Numbered from the stretch's first letter, positions 1 to 13,400 are shown. The stretch is DNA of 64,000 nucleotides from Coprinopsis marcescibilis (GCA_004369085.1 ML210156.1:1-64000), one strand, 5' to 3'. A program made the numbers and translations. Notes: generated by a model not told the origin, from the letters alone.

Positions 1-81
1 TTTGAGTGTGATAGTAGAGCATCACATGAATCATCCAGTTGAAGTTATTGGCAGTCTTCCATTTGAGCATTGCAGCAAATC

Positions 82-346
82 CTCCTCCTAGCCATGCAGC
101 TGGAGCTGTGGCAGAGCCACACTCTAGCCACACGGCTGTGGCACGGCCTTCACACAGCCTTCATACGGCAGCCACACTAGAGCCGTGCCAGAGCCGCACT
201 CCAGCCGCACGGCTCTGGCACGGCCTTCACATGGCAGCCGCACTAGAGCCATGCCAGAGCCATGTCAAGTCCGCACAGCAGCCGTGCCAAGGCCGCACCA
301 GCTCCATGCCAGGGCCGCACGGCTGCCATGCGGCCGCCACAAGGAC
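82..346. repeat. GC-rich degenerate tandem repeat
   Basis: Low-complexity stretch built from variants of AGAGCCGCAC, GCCGTGCC, CACGGC and GGCACGGCC. A higher-order unit of roughly 65-77 bases can be followed: one copy starts near 112 and a second, better conserved copy starts near 189, after which the pattern breaks down into shorter pieces. Open frames across it encode His/Pro/Ala-rich strings without protein character, so I treat it as a minisatellite and not as a gene. Confidence 0.7.
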
Positions 347-461
347 CTGTGGGGCAGGGTAAAGTACTCATTGTCTGGTAGCCACAGAAGTTGGTTGAAA
401 ATTTGCTAAGTCCAAAATACGAGGGTATATGGTTATGGCACTTTCACTATATCTTAACAGG

Positions 462-805
462 AATATGGTGTAGTTGTTAGTTGTTGTGACTAGGTCCTCA
501 GGCTGGCCCTAAGGTCTCTGGTTTGATTCCTGAAGGCATCATTGTAATTAACCATCTGACATAGGTGGGAACAATTCTGTCAAGTAGAATGAGTGGGTAA
601 AGATTAAGTTTTGCTCCTAATCCAAACTGGGCATTGTAATCACTGCCTGTGATTTAGATCAACGGCTGGCTTATTGGAATCTCATGACACCATTAAATTC
701 ATCACTGCTCATTATAAAGTTTCTACACCTATTGTAATGATCATTTATATTAAGGCCATTAATGTCATTGTAATCTAATCTGAGAATTCTGACATTTCTA
801 CACCT
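462..805 (+). mobile_element. tRNA-derived SINE-like element
   Basis: A pol III type 2 internal promoter is visible: an A-box-like TGGTGTAGTTG at 466-476 and a B-box-like GGTTTGATTCC at 520-530, with about 43 bases between them, as in tRNAs and tRNA-derived SINEs. The intervening sequence does not fold into a convincing tRNA cloverleaf, so the head is a decayed tRNA. The body that follows is AT-rich and repeats ATTGTAAT (541, 633, 731, 767) and TTCTACACCT (about 721 and 796). The 3' end is not clear; the limit given is approximate. Confidence 0.55.
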
Positions 806-1350
806 TGTAGACAGCCCTTATGAGTACAGAATCCATATCCCAGACCGTAGGTGCCCAATACACAAGCCAGTGGACTTTACATGGCAAAAGGGTTATTTGG
901 GTGCTTCTTTATGCTTGGAATATTCATATTATTTGTCAATAATTTCTCCATTGACATATTCCTTTTGTCTAGTTGATGGTTGGTCATTTATCCACCTGAT
1001 TATTTACCATTTTAATTATCCTGACTTTCTCCTTAATTATTCATTTGTACTTGTTGAGATTTTCCATATAGTATATATACTAGCACTTGTAGTAGTAGTT
1101 AGCCATCCGGAATCTCAACTAGGATTATCCCTTGTTCCTTCTGGCATTCTAAACCCCTCTGGTTGAGCCTTGCTCCCTTCACATCACATTAACTCCTTCC
1201 TACCTTTGGCATTGCCTTCCAGGCATATGCTTGTCTCTCTTGTCTCTTAAACTTGTCTGTGACAAGCTGCCCCTAGTTCTCTGGTCTGTACATCTCTTAC
1301 ACTAGTTCTCCTTCAACCTTGGGCATGTACCAATGGTGCATGACACATTC
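806..1350. other. AT-rich intergenic, probable repeat remains
   Basis: AT-rich sequence with one open frame at 870-1166 that is very rich in Phe, Tyr, Leu and Ile and does not resemble a known protein. From about 1170 the sequence is pyrimidine-rich. I see no gene I can support. It is probably decayed transposon sequence continuous with the neighbouring SINE-like element. Confidence 0.4.
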
Positions 1351-1623
1351 TTACAATGTGAGTGTAGCCCATCTGTAGTTGTATCTCATCAACATCTGTG
1401 AAGCCTCCAAGTCAGTTGCACACATTCTGAAGAGTGTGTTGGAGGGCTTGTTGAGTTTCAAAGTTGTGTCAAGTGCCTGCTTCCAAAGCTTGTCAAGAAC
1501 TGAACCAAGATGGGGCTTCAAAGTTCTACTTATGAATGAGTTGAGCATATTACAATGCCTTCCTGATTGCAAAACCCAGTTCAAGTCATTTGCAGGAGTG
1601 GCTTTATGATGAAGGACATCCAT
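1351..1623 (-). CDS. ORF remnant, possibly transposon-linked, 90 aa
   Basis: An uninterrupted ATG-initiated reading frame of 90 codons (starts MDVLHHKATPANDLNW) in repeat-derived surroundings. Composition is protein-like and it ends in a clean stop, but I recognise no domain. It lies between the SINE-like element and the first housekeeping gene, so a fragment of an old mobile-element protein or a truncated lineage-specific gene is more likely than a functional gene. No partner exon was found upstream or downstream. Confidence 0.3.
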   Translation of the reverse strand: MDVLHHKATPANDLNWVLQSGRHCNMLNSFISRTLKPHLGSVLDKLWKQALDTTLKLNKPSNTLFRMCATDLEASQMLMRYNYRWATLTL

Positions 1624-1869
1624 CAGATTGACTCATCATCTTTTGGATTGTTAGGTCAGCTACGGAGACCAGTAGTATAAGCCCACCTCTTAGCAGAGTC
1701 CATCAGGGGTTTGGTTTGGCTTTGGTTTGGCTACACTTTTTGGAATCGCCGGACAGTCGAACAGCCGGACGGCCGGACATGCCAGGTCCGAAAAGCTCTC
1801 ATCATTCCACTTTAGGCAGGTCAGTCGAGATTCTGGGCACGGTTTGTGACTCTGTTCCCTGCAACAGCG

Positions 1870-2754
1870 ATGAACGACCGAAGGCTTGTCTCATACGCCG
1901 ACATAACGCAACCGTACGAAAACCAAAGCCACCAATCCCCACCCCCCAAAAAGCGTAAGAAACCCAACCCCAGGAACAAAAGCAACAACACCAACCGCAA
2001 GTCGAACATAACCGACACACCACATCCATCCTCCACCGCCGCATCCTCGAACAGAGGCAAGAACACCGCGGAAGAAAGCCGCGAACTAACACACGAAGAA
2101 ATTTGGGACGATTCTGCCCTCGTTGACGCATGGAACGCTGCAACCGAGGAGTACGAAGCCTACCATGGACCGGGGAAAGATTGGAAACAAGAACCGGCGA
2201 ATAAATCTGCTCTGTGAGTCGCAATCCGTCCATCCCACCCACCCTTTCTTTTTTATCTTTCCCCAGACCCGACTACACGTACTCACAGTGATTGTAATTC
2301 CTCTAGGTGGTATAATGTTCCACCATCTGAAAAAGCTCAGGACTTTACAACTGTACAGGACCCGCAGGAGGACGAAGATGAGGGGTACCCAGAACAGCTG
2401 GAGAACGACGTAGACGGAGACATACCCCAGCCTGCATTCGACGCACCATCCTACGCCAACTATATTCCTCAGGACTTTGACCCTTCCCAGCCAATGCCCA
2501 GCCAGGACGAGGCGTTTTCACGAGCGCTGAATGCGATGTACTGGGGAGGATACTGGTCCGCAGTTTACCAGGTAGGCACCCGTTTCGCTAGCTTTTGTTC
2601 TACTCGCCTGACCTATTTGTAGTTCCACCGTAAACTTGCACCAGGACCAACTCAACAAGCTGCAACCACCGCAGGCGAAGCGGAAGAATCCGACGAAGAG
2701 ATGGAGCAGACAGAGAACATCGATGACGGTGGGTTTATCGACACCCAAAGGTAA
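1870..2754 (+). CDS. SMN-like protein (survival motor neuron / Yab8 family)
   Basis: Three exons: 1870-2213, 2307-2571 and 2623-2754, giving 246 residues. The N-terminal half holds EEIWDDSALVDAWNAA (about residues 78-93), which matches the Gemin2-binding helix of SMN proteins. The C-terminal part holds ALNAMYWGGYWSAVYQ, a recognisable YG box, the SMN self-association helix. A basic Lys/Pro-rich stretch (PPKKRKKPNPR) near residue 30 could be a nuclear signal. No Tudor domain is visible between the two motifs; that region is acidic. By family, the role is assembly of Sm rings on spliceosomal snRNAs. The ATG at 1870 is the first in this frame. Confidence 0.85.
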
Positions 2755-2874
2755 ACACGCTACACGTCCCGTGGTGCATCGTAGGCGGGCCGAAAATGTA
2801 AGCGGTCGAACCTCGTATGCAGAGAGTTCCTGATTCATTAACACATACGATAAATGGTATACACGTCATAAAAA

Positions 2875-5800
2875 CTACAAAGCAATCTCTACGTCCAAGC
2901 GCGCAAGGTACGAGTAAATATCGGGGGACATACGGTACTTGAGAATACCACCAAAGACCATAAGCGAGCGGGATTTCTTTCTCACAGAGGTCAAAGTCTA
3001 GGATAGTTGTTAGTTGAGAACGACAAAGATATCGGAAAAACACACCATCTGTCGCGTCGTATCCGAAACAGCAGCATTCTTCGCCTTGTGATGCACCCCA
3101 GCCAATGCATCCATCGTCAAAGTCAGATATGTCTGCAAATTCCTTTGCAAAGACTGGTGCAGATCCTTGAACTCTTCTGCCCGTCGCGTAATCTTGGCAA
3201 TATCGCCAGTCAGCGGGATCAAATCCGTCGACTCCATTATCTGAACGTTCTCTTCAGCAAACGAGTAAAACACTCAGGCAAAAAAATTATACGCACGTCC
3301 AAAGCAGCGTCAGGCTTGCCAGCGTTTTTTGCGTCTATAGCCTCCCGAATCTTCAAGAGCTTGATGACCGCATCCCTGTCCTTTCCAACAGCCCTATTCG
3401 TGCGCTCATAGTGGCGCAAGATCTCTGACGCAGTTTTTTCAATGGCCCTAGCCTTCTCGTCAGGACTGGTCTGCGCAATGGTCTTGCCCAGGGCGTGAGC
3501 CAAGCATGAGATGACAGTCGCGTAGTCACCAGCAAGGTTGTACAACTTGATAGCTTCGGAGGTACGATCATTCTCCTCTGAATGACGTGCCGCACGAATA
3601 AGGATTTCTTGATTGTACTGCTTACTGTCGCTGAGATGCAGCAAGGAGGCTCCTTGCTCGATGACACCACTCTGTCGTGACTGTCAGTGCTTTGTATCAT
3701 ACGACGAACTCCAAAAAGACCCACAAATCTAGAACCATCAGCTCTGAATCCTCCAACCAGCTCCTCCCATCCAGGCCCACTGTTCGCAAGAACAATGATC
3801 CTACGAGTAAGATCCCAAGCACTCTCAACCTGCTCCTTTCCAACACCGTTTCCTTGGTCGGCAGAAAGACAGACAGAGTATACGTATTGAAGGGCCTCCT
3901 TGGAGTCCATCTTGACAAACTGGCGCACATATCGCCAGATAATTGTAGACAAACTGAGAGCAGGCTTCGAGCCAGGCGACAAGGACACTATCCCAGCCTA
4001 AATCAGCACAGCTCCAAAGAGGAGCAGTATATACAAACTCACGAGGCGTCATGTCGGACGTTTCAGCGCGAGGAGGCACTCTCAACAGACCATGATATGC
4101 TAACGCGATCGCCAGATGTACAGCTTCGATCTCGGTTTCTGAGTGATCCCATAGCGCTGCGACAGCCTGATGTTCCGCTTAGCGATGTCTCAAACGGTCG
4201 AGATAACACACTCACCCTCTCGAATTGCCCACACATGAGCAAAACACCAGCCCAAACACCACGCTTCGAACCAGGATGGCCAGGAGGTCCGTCAAAGTGC
4301 CGCTCGCCATACCCAAGCAAGACCTCAGTGAGGGCCGCAAGACCACCATTTTCTTCTTCATCAAGCTGCAATTCAATGAGATACGAAAAATTAAACAAAC
4401 AACGAGAGGACAAACCATAGCCAGCTGGAACCACAACCAATCTTCAGTGGTAGTCGTAACATACGCAACGCTCCTCCTAGCCGGCTCAATCTTTCCAATC
4501 AATTTGTAGAGAGCAAGTTTGAAAGGATCAACTGTCGATGAGTGGAGCATGTGGGCGTTGTAGATAGCCTGCAAGTGGTCGCGGTGGGGCTTTGGCAGTC
4601 TGAGACGCAATGAGCTAAAGAAATGCAAAGCAGGTTAACAACTTACTTCCGGTCGGGCGATTCGATCCAGGTTCTAAGGTGGTTGATGAAACTGGGCTCT
4701 CTGTGTTCCAAAGCTTGTTGCAGGTTCAAAGCTTCGTGAAGGGCTTCCTGAACGTGACCTGTTCGGACAAGATAGAACAATTTAGCCCACAAAGGTTGGC
4801 CAGCGATGAGCTAGATGGCTCGAAGCGTCAGCAAATGAAGCCAAACGAGCAAAGACATATCTACCTCGATGCGGTCCTCCCATTCACCATTGCGGTAGTA
4901 CCGAACAAGCAAGAACGCTCGAATCTTGTTCGCAACACTGGGATCACCTCCGAGCTTGGCCTCAGCAGGCCGGGCTTGCACCGTCCGCTCAAGCACATCC
5001 CAGTATTGCTCTTCGAGTGCCTCCCTCGATCCACGTGCAATCTGTTGTCGCAATGCGAAAGCCTCCCGGGAGTCGGCGTTTCCGAGGTAAACGCGGGCAA
5101 ACTTGCGCTCGAACAGCGGGGTGTTCAAAATATGCGCTCCAGCATGCTCGACAGGGGGTAGTGCAGGCGGTTCCCCAGTGATTTTGGCAAGAATGTGGAA
5201 ATTTTGAGTCATTTGTATTGATCTTGGCTACGAAGTCAATGCCCGTTAGCTTCTTTCATGTCTGGTGTCTATGGAATAGGGACGCACATCAGTGGCCACT
5301 TGAAGGGACGCTTCAATGAGCTCATGGACGATAGGGAAGGAGGTGCCTCGGAGTCTTGCGGCGTTGAGTTTCGTGACGACCCTGTCGTATGCCATCATCT
5401 TGCTTTGCATTTGCAGAGAAATGTTAGGGCCAACACTTGACTGTACAAAGTGTACAAAGTGGATAAGCGACATTTGCTATAGAAAAGAGATACAAACTAA
5501 CCATCAAGCTGTTCTTCTGCAATGTGCTACTCCTCAACTCTGAGAGAGCGCGGTTGTCGCCACTGACTTTTCCACCGAGCTCTTCAAAGACACGTTTCTT
5601 TTTGACTTCCCAGTCGCGCTGACACCTTTCTTCCAGGACTCTGTAGAACTCCTCCTGCGTTTCCTTGCGACTTTCTTCGATGGTGGAAATGAGATTTTGC
5701 TCGTGTGCGACACGCAGGTAGCCCGCAACATCGGTGTCTTGCAAAGGCTGCAGGGGCGAGAAGGTTGTTGAAGCATTGAGGTGGGCTATCGAGTTGGACA

Positions 5801-6058
5801 ATGCAGACACATCGACATGAGCCTGAGCAAGAAGATAGTTTCTATACAATTGGATCAGTTGGGATTTCGAACGAAAAGCCATCGTACTTACGCTCGATCT
5901 GCATCGGACGAAGACCCTGGTTGACGAGAAACAAGACGCCTTGAAAGGGCCTCAATCTGGTCAAGCGATAGATTTACCGACGGCAAGTCAGGACGCGACA
6001 AATGTGAGGTCAAGCCTTTGGAGGCGGTCAACAACGAGGAGAGGTCATTGGAGGCCAT
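2875..6058 (-). CDS. NIC96: Nucleoporin Nic96/Nup93
   Basis: Multi-exon gene for the scaffold nucleoporin of the inner ring. The start (MASNDLSSLLTASKGL) and the N-terminal segment with LPSVNLSLDQIEALSR match the Nic96/Nup93 opening; a coiled, charged region with ESRKETQEEFYRVLEERC follows, then the long alpha-helical body (segments such as NADSREAFALRQQIARGSRE and YWDVLERTVQARPAEA around 4.8-5.2 kb). The last exon encodes KKSRSLMVFGGILKYRM and ends LDVEIAL, typical of the family's C-terminus, with the stop at 2875-2877. About ten short introns cut the gene; I have not fixed every junction. It shares a 129-base divergent promoter with ARP5. Confidence 0.88.
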
Positions 6059-6187
6059 GGTTTTGTGTTGAATGAACGATACTGAGAGCACTCAGCAGCA
6101 AGCGCGTTGTTGTTTGGTTGATCCCCACCGCGCCATCAAAAGGCCCTAGCTAGCCAAGACCAGCGACGATGAATACAACCAGTTCAA
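6059..6187. promoter_or_regulatory. Divergent promoter NIC96 / ARP5
   Basis: Only 129 bases separate the two ATG codons of the divergent genes. No clear TATA box is present on either side. The space must hold both 5' untranslated regions and both core promoters, which suggests a shared TATA-less bidirectional promoter. Confidence 0.55.
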
Positions 6188-9090
6188 ATGGATGCCACAG
6201 AGAATATAGTCCGTCTGCCAATATACTCTCTACCTACTCAGCCTCTCCAACAGCAGTTATATGACCCCTATCGCGATACTGGCGTTCCCTTGATTATTGA
6301 TAACGGCGCAACAACCCTTCGCTGGGGATTCGCAACCTCATCCACACCGTTCTCGGGCCAAAATGCTATCGCAAAGTACAAAGAGCGCAAGACCAACAAA
6401 CCCCTGCTCTTGTTCGGCGAAGGCATCGACACAGAGAGCGGTGCACGAAGCCAAGCTCGAGCACCTTGGGAGGGCGATGTCCTCCTCAACTTTGACGCAT
6501 TGGTAACACTTTCTCTACCTTTCGCATGACCCAATCTCATAGCCTTACGTTGAGACATAGGAGAATGCATTGGACTATGCATTCATTCAACTTGGAATCG
6601 ACACCCCAACTATCAACCACCCTGTCTTCATGACCGAGAGAATAGCCACACCGCTACACTCACGGGCTCGTTCGTCATTCATCTCCATCTTATCCACAAC
6701 ACAGGCTCATTTAGTCTCACAGTTACTTCTGAGCTGATGTTTGAGCTCTATTCTGTCCCATCGTTGACATTCTGTACCGATGGACTGGCATCGTTCTACC
6801 AGAACCATCGTCCACAACCAGGCACGCCGTTCACTTCAGACGGCCTCGTCCTATCCTTCAATACAGCATCAACATCTGTGATACCAATACTCAACGGCAA
6901 AGGAATCCTTAGCCATGCCAAACGGTAACTGTCAAGACCCCATAGCTTTCCTCATGTGCTCACACCGTCCAGAATTCCATGGGGAGCCGCCCACGCATCT
7001 GACTACCTCCTCAAGCTAATACAACTCAAGTACCCCAACTTTCCTTCAAAGATTGGTATTCCCCAAACCAACGTATGCCCTATCCGTGTACTTTGCATCA
7101 CCCTTGTCTCAGTAATTCTATCAGTGGATGCTTCAGAGTGTCTGCGAATTCGCACCAGACTATCCCGCCAAGCTGCGAGAGCTCCAAGACCCAATCAAAC
7201 TCAAAGCATCAGAGCGAATCGTACAGTTTCCTTTCGCGCTCCCGGTTCAAGACGAAAAATCTGAAGAGGAGCTTGCAAGGGCTGCCGAAAGACGAAGGGA
7301 ACAAGGCCGAAAGTTACAAGAAATCGCCGCGAAAAACAGAATGGAAAAGGTGTTCACGCTTTGCCGTTACTGCCATGCCTGATTGCTCAGCTATATGTCC
7401 ACTCTTCTAGCTCGCACAGAAGGAAACCGACCTCCAATACCTATTGGACCTCAGGGAAGCTCGAAGCACTGACAGTAAACGCGAGTGGGCGGTGAGTACT
7501 TACTCGAGAGCCCCGACAAACAGCTTGCTAATCTGCCATTCCTTTCAGAGTAAGCTACAAAGCGAAGGTTTCGACAGCGATACCGCTCTGGACGACACGA
7601 TCAAGAAGCTCGAACTCTATGTCAAGAAGGCTCGTAAAAAGGAGGCAGGAGAGGCTGATGAACCCATGGCAAGAAATTCCTGCCACACCCTTAACACCCA
7701 AATAACTGACTTGACCTGCAGGAGGAACCCTCTTTCCCTTTGATCGACACACCAGACGCAGACGTAAGTCCATCTCCACTAGTATCTAGTGTCGACTGAC
7801 AGGTCGCCGTGCAATTAGCTCGACGAAGAACAGCTCAAAGACAAGAAGAAGCAAAAACTTATCAAAGCCGGCTGGGAAGCCCGCATGCGAGCTCGCAAAG
7901 AGAAAGAACGCGAGCGCGAAGAAAAAGAAAGAGAGGAGAAACGTGAAGAAGAGGAGCGTCTCGCAGACTTGGAAGGCTGGGCGAGTCATCTTCGGCATCA
8001 ACAGCAGGTAAGAACCTCAGTTCTCTTTAGTCCTTCGATTTAGTTCTGAGACGCGTTTATAGGCTTTGATGAGCAAAATCAAAGCGCGAAGCAGGCGTAA
8101 AGCTGCGTTAACCGATCGAAAGAGCGCCGCCGCCCAAGCGAGGATGAAGAACATCGCCAACCTCGCCGCAGACGACAACAAAGCTCCTAAGAAGAAACGA
8201 AAAACCGGAGGCGGTGTGTACGCACGCTTATCAACATGGTACCACATACTTACAATCGCTGACTTAGAGGACATGTTCGGTGCTGACGATGCCGATTGGC
8301 AAATATATCGCAAAATTGTGAGTGTTGCCAATCCATCACTGTCCTTCGTTTGCTTACCACCAACAGAGCATCACCGCGCCTTCCTCGGATGAGGAGGACG
8401 ACATTACCCAACTTCAAGTCATCGAGAATAAATTACTCGCTCATGATCCAACCTTTACGGACCAAAATACTCATGCATTCCTGACGACCCAACGATCAGC
8501 ATTGCTTTCAGCCTTCCGTCCTACTTACGAGGAAGGTGATATCGAAGGTACTTGCTGCCACCCTTTTAAATTCTCCCATCACTGCAAAACCCACAACGAT
8601 CTTTGTTCCTTCCAGGCCACACCCGCATCCATCTCAGCGTCGAAAGATGGCGAGTTCCCGAAACCTACTTCTCCCCGAACATGGCAGGAATCGATTCAGC
8701 GGGCATTGACGAGTCCATCCAAAACATCTTCAACAGATTCTCGGAATCAGAAAAGGCTCGCCTTGTCAAGGTACCCCTCACCGCATCATCAACGACGAAA
8801 TTCTGATTCACTGTACCTAAATATAGAACATATTCTTGACTGGGACTCCCTCGCAACTTCCAGGCATTATCCCCCGTCTCCATAACTCCCTTAGGCCAAT
8901 ACTGGACCCAGACATCCCTATTCAAATAGTCCGAGCTGCTGATCCTTCCCTCGACGCATGGAAGGGAATGGCTTCGTTCAGTCAAACACCTGAGGCAGCC
9001 ACCGCAGGAGTCACCCGTGCAGAATACGACGAATACGGTCCCGAACGAATCAAACGGTGGTGGGGTGGCAACTGGAACGGGAGCGTATAG
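6188..9090 (+). CDS. ARP5: Actin-related protein 5 (INO80 complex)
   Basis: Multi-exon gene. The N-terminal part carries the actin-fold phosphate loop VPLIIDNGATTLRWGFA; later segments (FTSDGLVLSFNTASTSVIP, then ILSHAKRIPWGAAHASDYL) match Arp5. The family-specific insertion is present: highly charged helices EEELARAAERRREQGRK and GWEARMRARKEKEREREE with Lys/Arg runs ending KAPKKKRKT. The C-terminus has LSVERWRVPETYFSPNMAG, the actin subdomain-3 helix, and ends YGPERIKRWWGGNWNGSV, the Arp5 tail. By family it is a nuclear subunit of the INO80 chromatin remodeller that links the ATPase to the nucleosome. Introns are short; the first runs from about 6501 to 6560. Confidence 0.92.
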
Positions 9091-9306
9091 ATTCCAACAG
9101 CCGATTGATGATTCAATGATTCAATTCGAATTACATCGTTGAAATGGTCATTAATGCATTGCATGGGCTCCCTGAACCAAAAATGATGGGATATATGGAT
9201 GGACCAGCAACAGAAGAGATACAAGAGGTAATTATGCGAAAGGCATGGAAGTACATACAAACTTAACGGGATGGTGTCGTGATTCGTGCACAGTCGTGAT
9301 GCATGC

Positions 9307-10265
<959 letters not shown>

Positions 10266-10497
10266 CGTATTAGACTGTGATAAGGAGGATGATGAGGACG
10301 CAAGAAGGATACAACAAGTGGGAAGATGAAGGGATAACTGCAGGTACAGCCAAGGGGTAGGTCCAGAGCGAGAAGGTGTTTCGACTCCGCTTACACAGCA
10401 CGTGGCACCGGGAAACGGTCACGCGTGTCCGTCTGTCTGCTGGTGCTACTCGCCATTGTGCTTCCCTTGTTCTTGGACACCGACCAAAGCTGCACAA
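10266..10497. promoter_or_regulatory. Divergent promoter SEC4 / MSH4
   Basis: 232 bases between the ATG of SEC4 and the proposed ATG of MSH4. There is no obvious TATA box on either strand. The MSH4 reading frame stays open upstream of its ATG for about 32 codons but without another ATG, so I keep the downstream start. Confidence 0.45.
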
Positions 10498-13400
10498 ATG
10501 GCCTCCTCGCGTCCACAGACGGCGCAGAGTCGCTTAAGGACGGCTCAGTCACGCCCATTCACAGCTCAGGGTCGACCCTGGACAGCCCAGTCGCGTCCTC
10601 AGACAGGGGTATCCACAGTCCAGCAGGAAGGAAATCATGTCATTGCCCTCCTCGAAGGTCGCGGCGTCTCACGAGAGACCGGAATCGCCGCCTTGGATAA
10701 GGATACAGGTAAAGTGACACTGGTTCAGGTAAAGTCCTTCGATAGAAACCGAATTATACAGGTGTATGCGTCCAACTGTTTATTCGCCTTGATGATAACA
10801 GGTAGCCGACTGCCAAACATACGTGAAAACCCTGCATCAAATGCATCTGCACTATCCCTCCGTTGTGCTTGTTCCCGATACATTTATCTCTGCGCCGGAT
10901 TCTGCATTTGCTTCCTCGGCAGGAAAGAGGCCAAACTCGACATCTATTCTCGTTGAATATGTTAAAGAGGAATTTCCAAACGCCCAGATCGAGCCAGTTG
11001 GCAGAAGATACTGGAATGACAGCGGCGGTATAACGCGCAGTCTCGTGTGTTATCAAACGTATTACTGAGCCACCTCTCAGGTCTAGAATTCATTCTTCAG
11101 CTTTGCGTAGAGAATGACGAACGCGCCGGAACAATCCTTGCCGTCCAGGACAAGTGATAAAGGCACACTTCGCTCACTATATGCGCTCACTGAATCCTTA
11201 TCAGATACTATGCACTGTCTGCTGCATGTGCACTGTTCAAATACGCTGAAGGAAAGATGAACACCCGGTTCGCTTCTGCATCTCTTCGAATCCAGTATGT
11301 TCCTGTCGAAGGAACGATGATGATTGACAGAGACACTGCACGGAACCTTGAACTTGTCGGAAATTTGACACATAAAAAGTCATCTTACTCGCTGTTCGGG
11401 TACTTCAATCTTTTCGCCCCTCATATATTGCATCCATCCTATCCCACTCCGTTACAGGACCCTTAATCACACTTATACGGCCATGGCAGCTCGCCTATTG
11501 CGCATCAATATCCTCTCGCCAATCACAGGTAAATAGACCTTTTCATAGCCTTCGGGAAGATATTTGACTATTTTTTAAGTGCAACCTTCGATCCATGCGC
11601 GGTTGGATGCGGTGGAAGGTGTTCATTTTTGAGGCCTCAAACCATGCAGGATCACTAACGGCGACTTCCCAGAGCTCATAAACTCAGAAGATCGGTTCAA
11701 TTATGTTCGAGATGGCCTGAAGGTCCTCAAAAAAGTGGATCTCGATAAGCTCATAATCGCGGCAAGTCGGTACATTAATCACCGACTCCTGACCGCTTAC
11801 TCTTTCATTCTTCTGTCTAGCTTGCGTCCTCAGAGGCCCGAGAAAGTTTGACAGCAAAGCCAGCCGCTCAACGTGTTTCCCAGATGCTCAATCTTCGGAA
11901 CGTCGTCGCCCACATTCCTGTTTTAAAGCAAGCCCTTCAAGGCTGCCATTCTCAGCTTTTGAGGATTATCTGCGATGTAGGTTTGCCCAAGGCTAGTCCA
12001 TTGGGCTCTTAGAACCCCCTTTCTAGATGATATCAGATGAAAGACTGGATGCTATCGAACAGACGGTAAACGCTAGCCTCAATGAAGAGGGTGGAGTAAC
12101 CAAGGCAGTTTCTTTTCCTCTTTTCACGATTAATTTGCTCAATGAAACGTTAGGGTGGTATAGGAGCAGTGAATGCACGAGTCTACGCAGTCAAAGTCAT
12201 CCAGCCCAAGTTCTCCCCTCTCTATCTATACTGAACGTAGTTGAAACAGGCGAATCAAAATCGGCTCCTCGACGTCGCTCGTGAAACATACAAAGAAAAT
12301 GTCGGGGATATTTACCAGCTCAACCGCACACTTTCAGACGAACACAGTCTCCCGTTGACCTTGGTCTACCAAGACACAGGATTCGTATTCTCCTTAAAGA
12401 AAGATCAGCTAGAAGGAGAGGTACCTGAAGGTTTTATCAACGTGGTTGCAAAGAAAGGAAAGTACACGTTTTCTAGCATGGATCTGGTATGGTCTTCCGC
12501 CTCGCCATTGGACTATGTCGTGCTGACTTGCTACCAACTCGAGTTTAGAAGAAGATGAATGCTCGAATGAAGGATGCTTTGGACGAAACATTGCTCCTGA
12601 GTGACAGGTCTGCATTCCTTCACATGAGTGTTTCGTCGTCTCATCGTGTGTAGGATCATCAAGGACCTCGCAGCCGAGGTAGTATTAAATGTTGGCGCAT
12701 TGTACAAGGCCTCTGAAGCGGTAAGTTACCCATTTATATATCATCGCAGCAAAATGATTCCTGCAATAGATTGCCCTGGTCGATATGCTTTGGTCTTTCG
12801 CGCACACATCGATCAGTGAGTGACTCGGATTTCCCAAGCCTCACTTTGAATTAACTGGGTCTCTCAGTCAAGAACTATAGTACGTCCCTAGAGCCGTTGA
12901 CCACGCTACTCAGCAGTAAATTGTCCCCCAGCTCGCCCAGAATTCACAGGAACTCTCGCAATCAAATCTGGCCGGCATCCGATACTAGAGCTGGTACAAA
13001 CATCAGGGACAGTCGTTCCCAACGATGTTTATTGCGATGCCTCCTCGTCCTTCCAAATCATTCAAGGGCCAAAGTAAGCTGCCTGTTTGTTGGAACCCGT
13101 TCAAGTCTACTGACATGTGGACTGCTCGCATAGTATGTCTGGTACAGAATAACATTTTCTGTTTACCAATACGGCTCACTTGCGTTAACATCTTGCAGGG
13201 AAAAGCACTTACCTCCGTCAAATTGGTTTGCTCACCGTGATGGCGATGTGTGGATGCTTCGTACCCGCCGATTATGCAAGCTTCAGGTAAGTAGCTTAAG
13301 CGGTGCCCTTTCTTTCCTCTTGTCTCTGACGGTTCTCGGAAGACTCCATGACGCTCTCCTGACTCGCTTATCCAATGACGATGACCCCGAGAAGAATTTA

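Noticed and set aside
39..409. Open frames rich in His/Pro/Ala/Cys over the GC-rich repeat
   Set aside because: They follow the tandem repeat in more than one frame, start at non-ATG codons and have no domain.
462..535. A functional tRNA gene
   Set aside because: A and B boxes are present but acceptor, anticodon and D stems do not pair convincingly.
870..1166. 98-codon hydrophobic frame
   Set aside because: Composition is dictated by AT-rich DNA; no membrane-protein pattern, neighbours are repeats.
1802..2413. Overlapping frames on both strands across the SMN-like gene
   Set aside because: They are shadows; only the plus-strand frame carries SMN motifs and splices cleanly.
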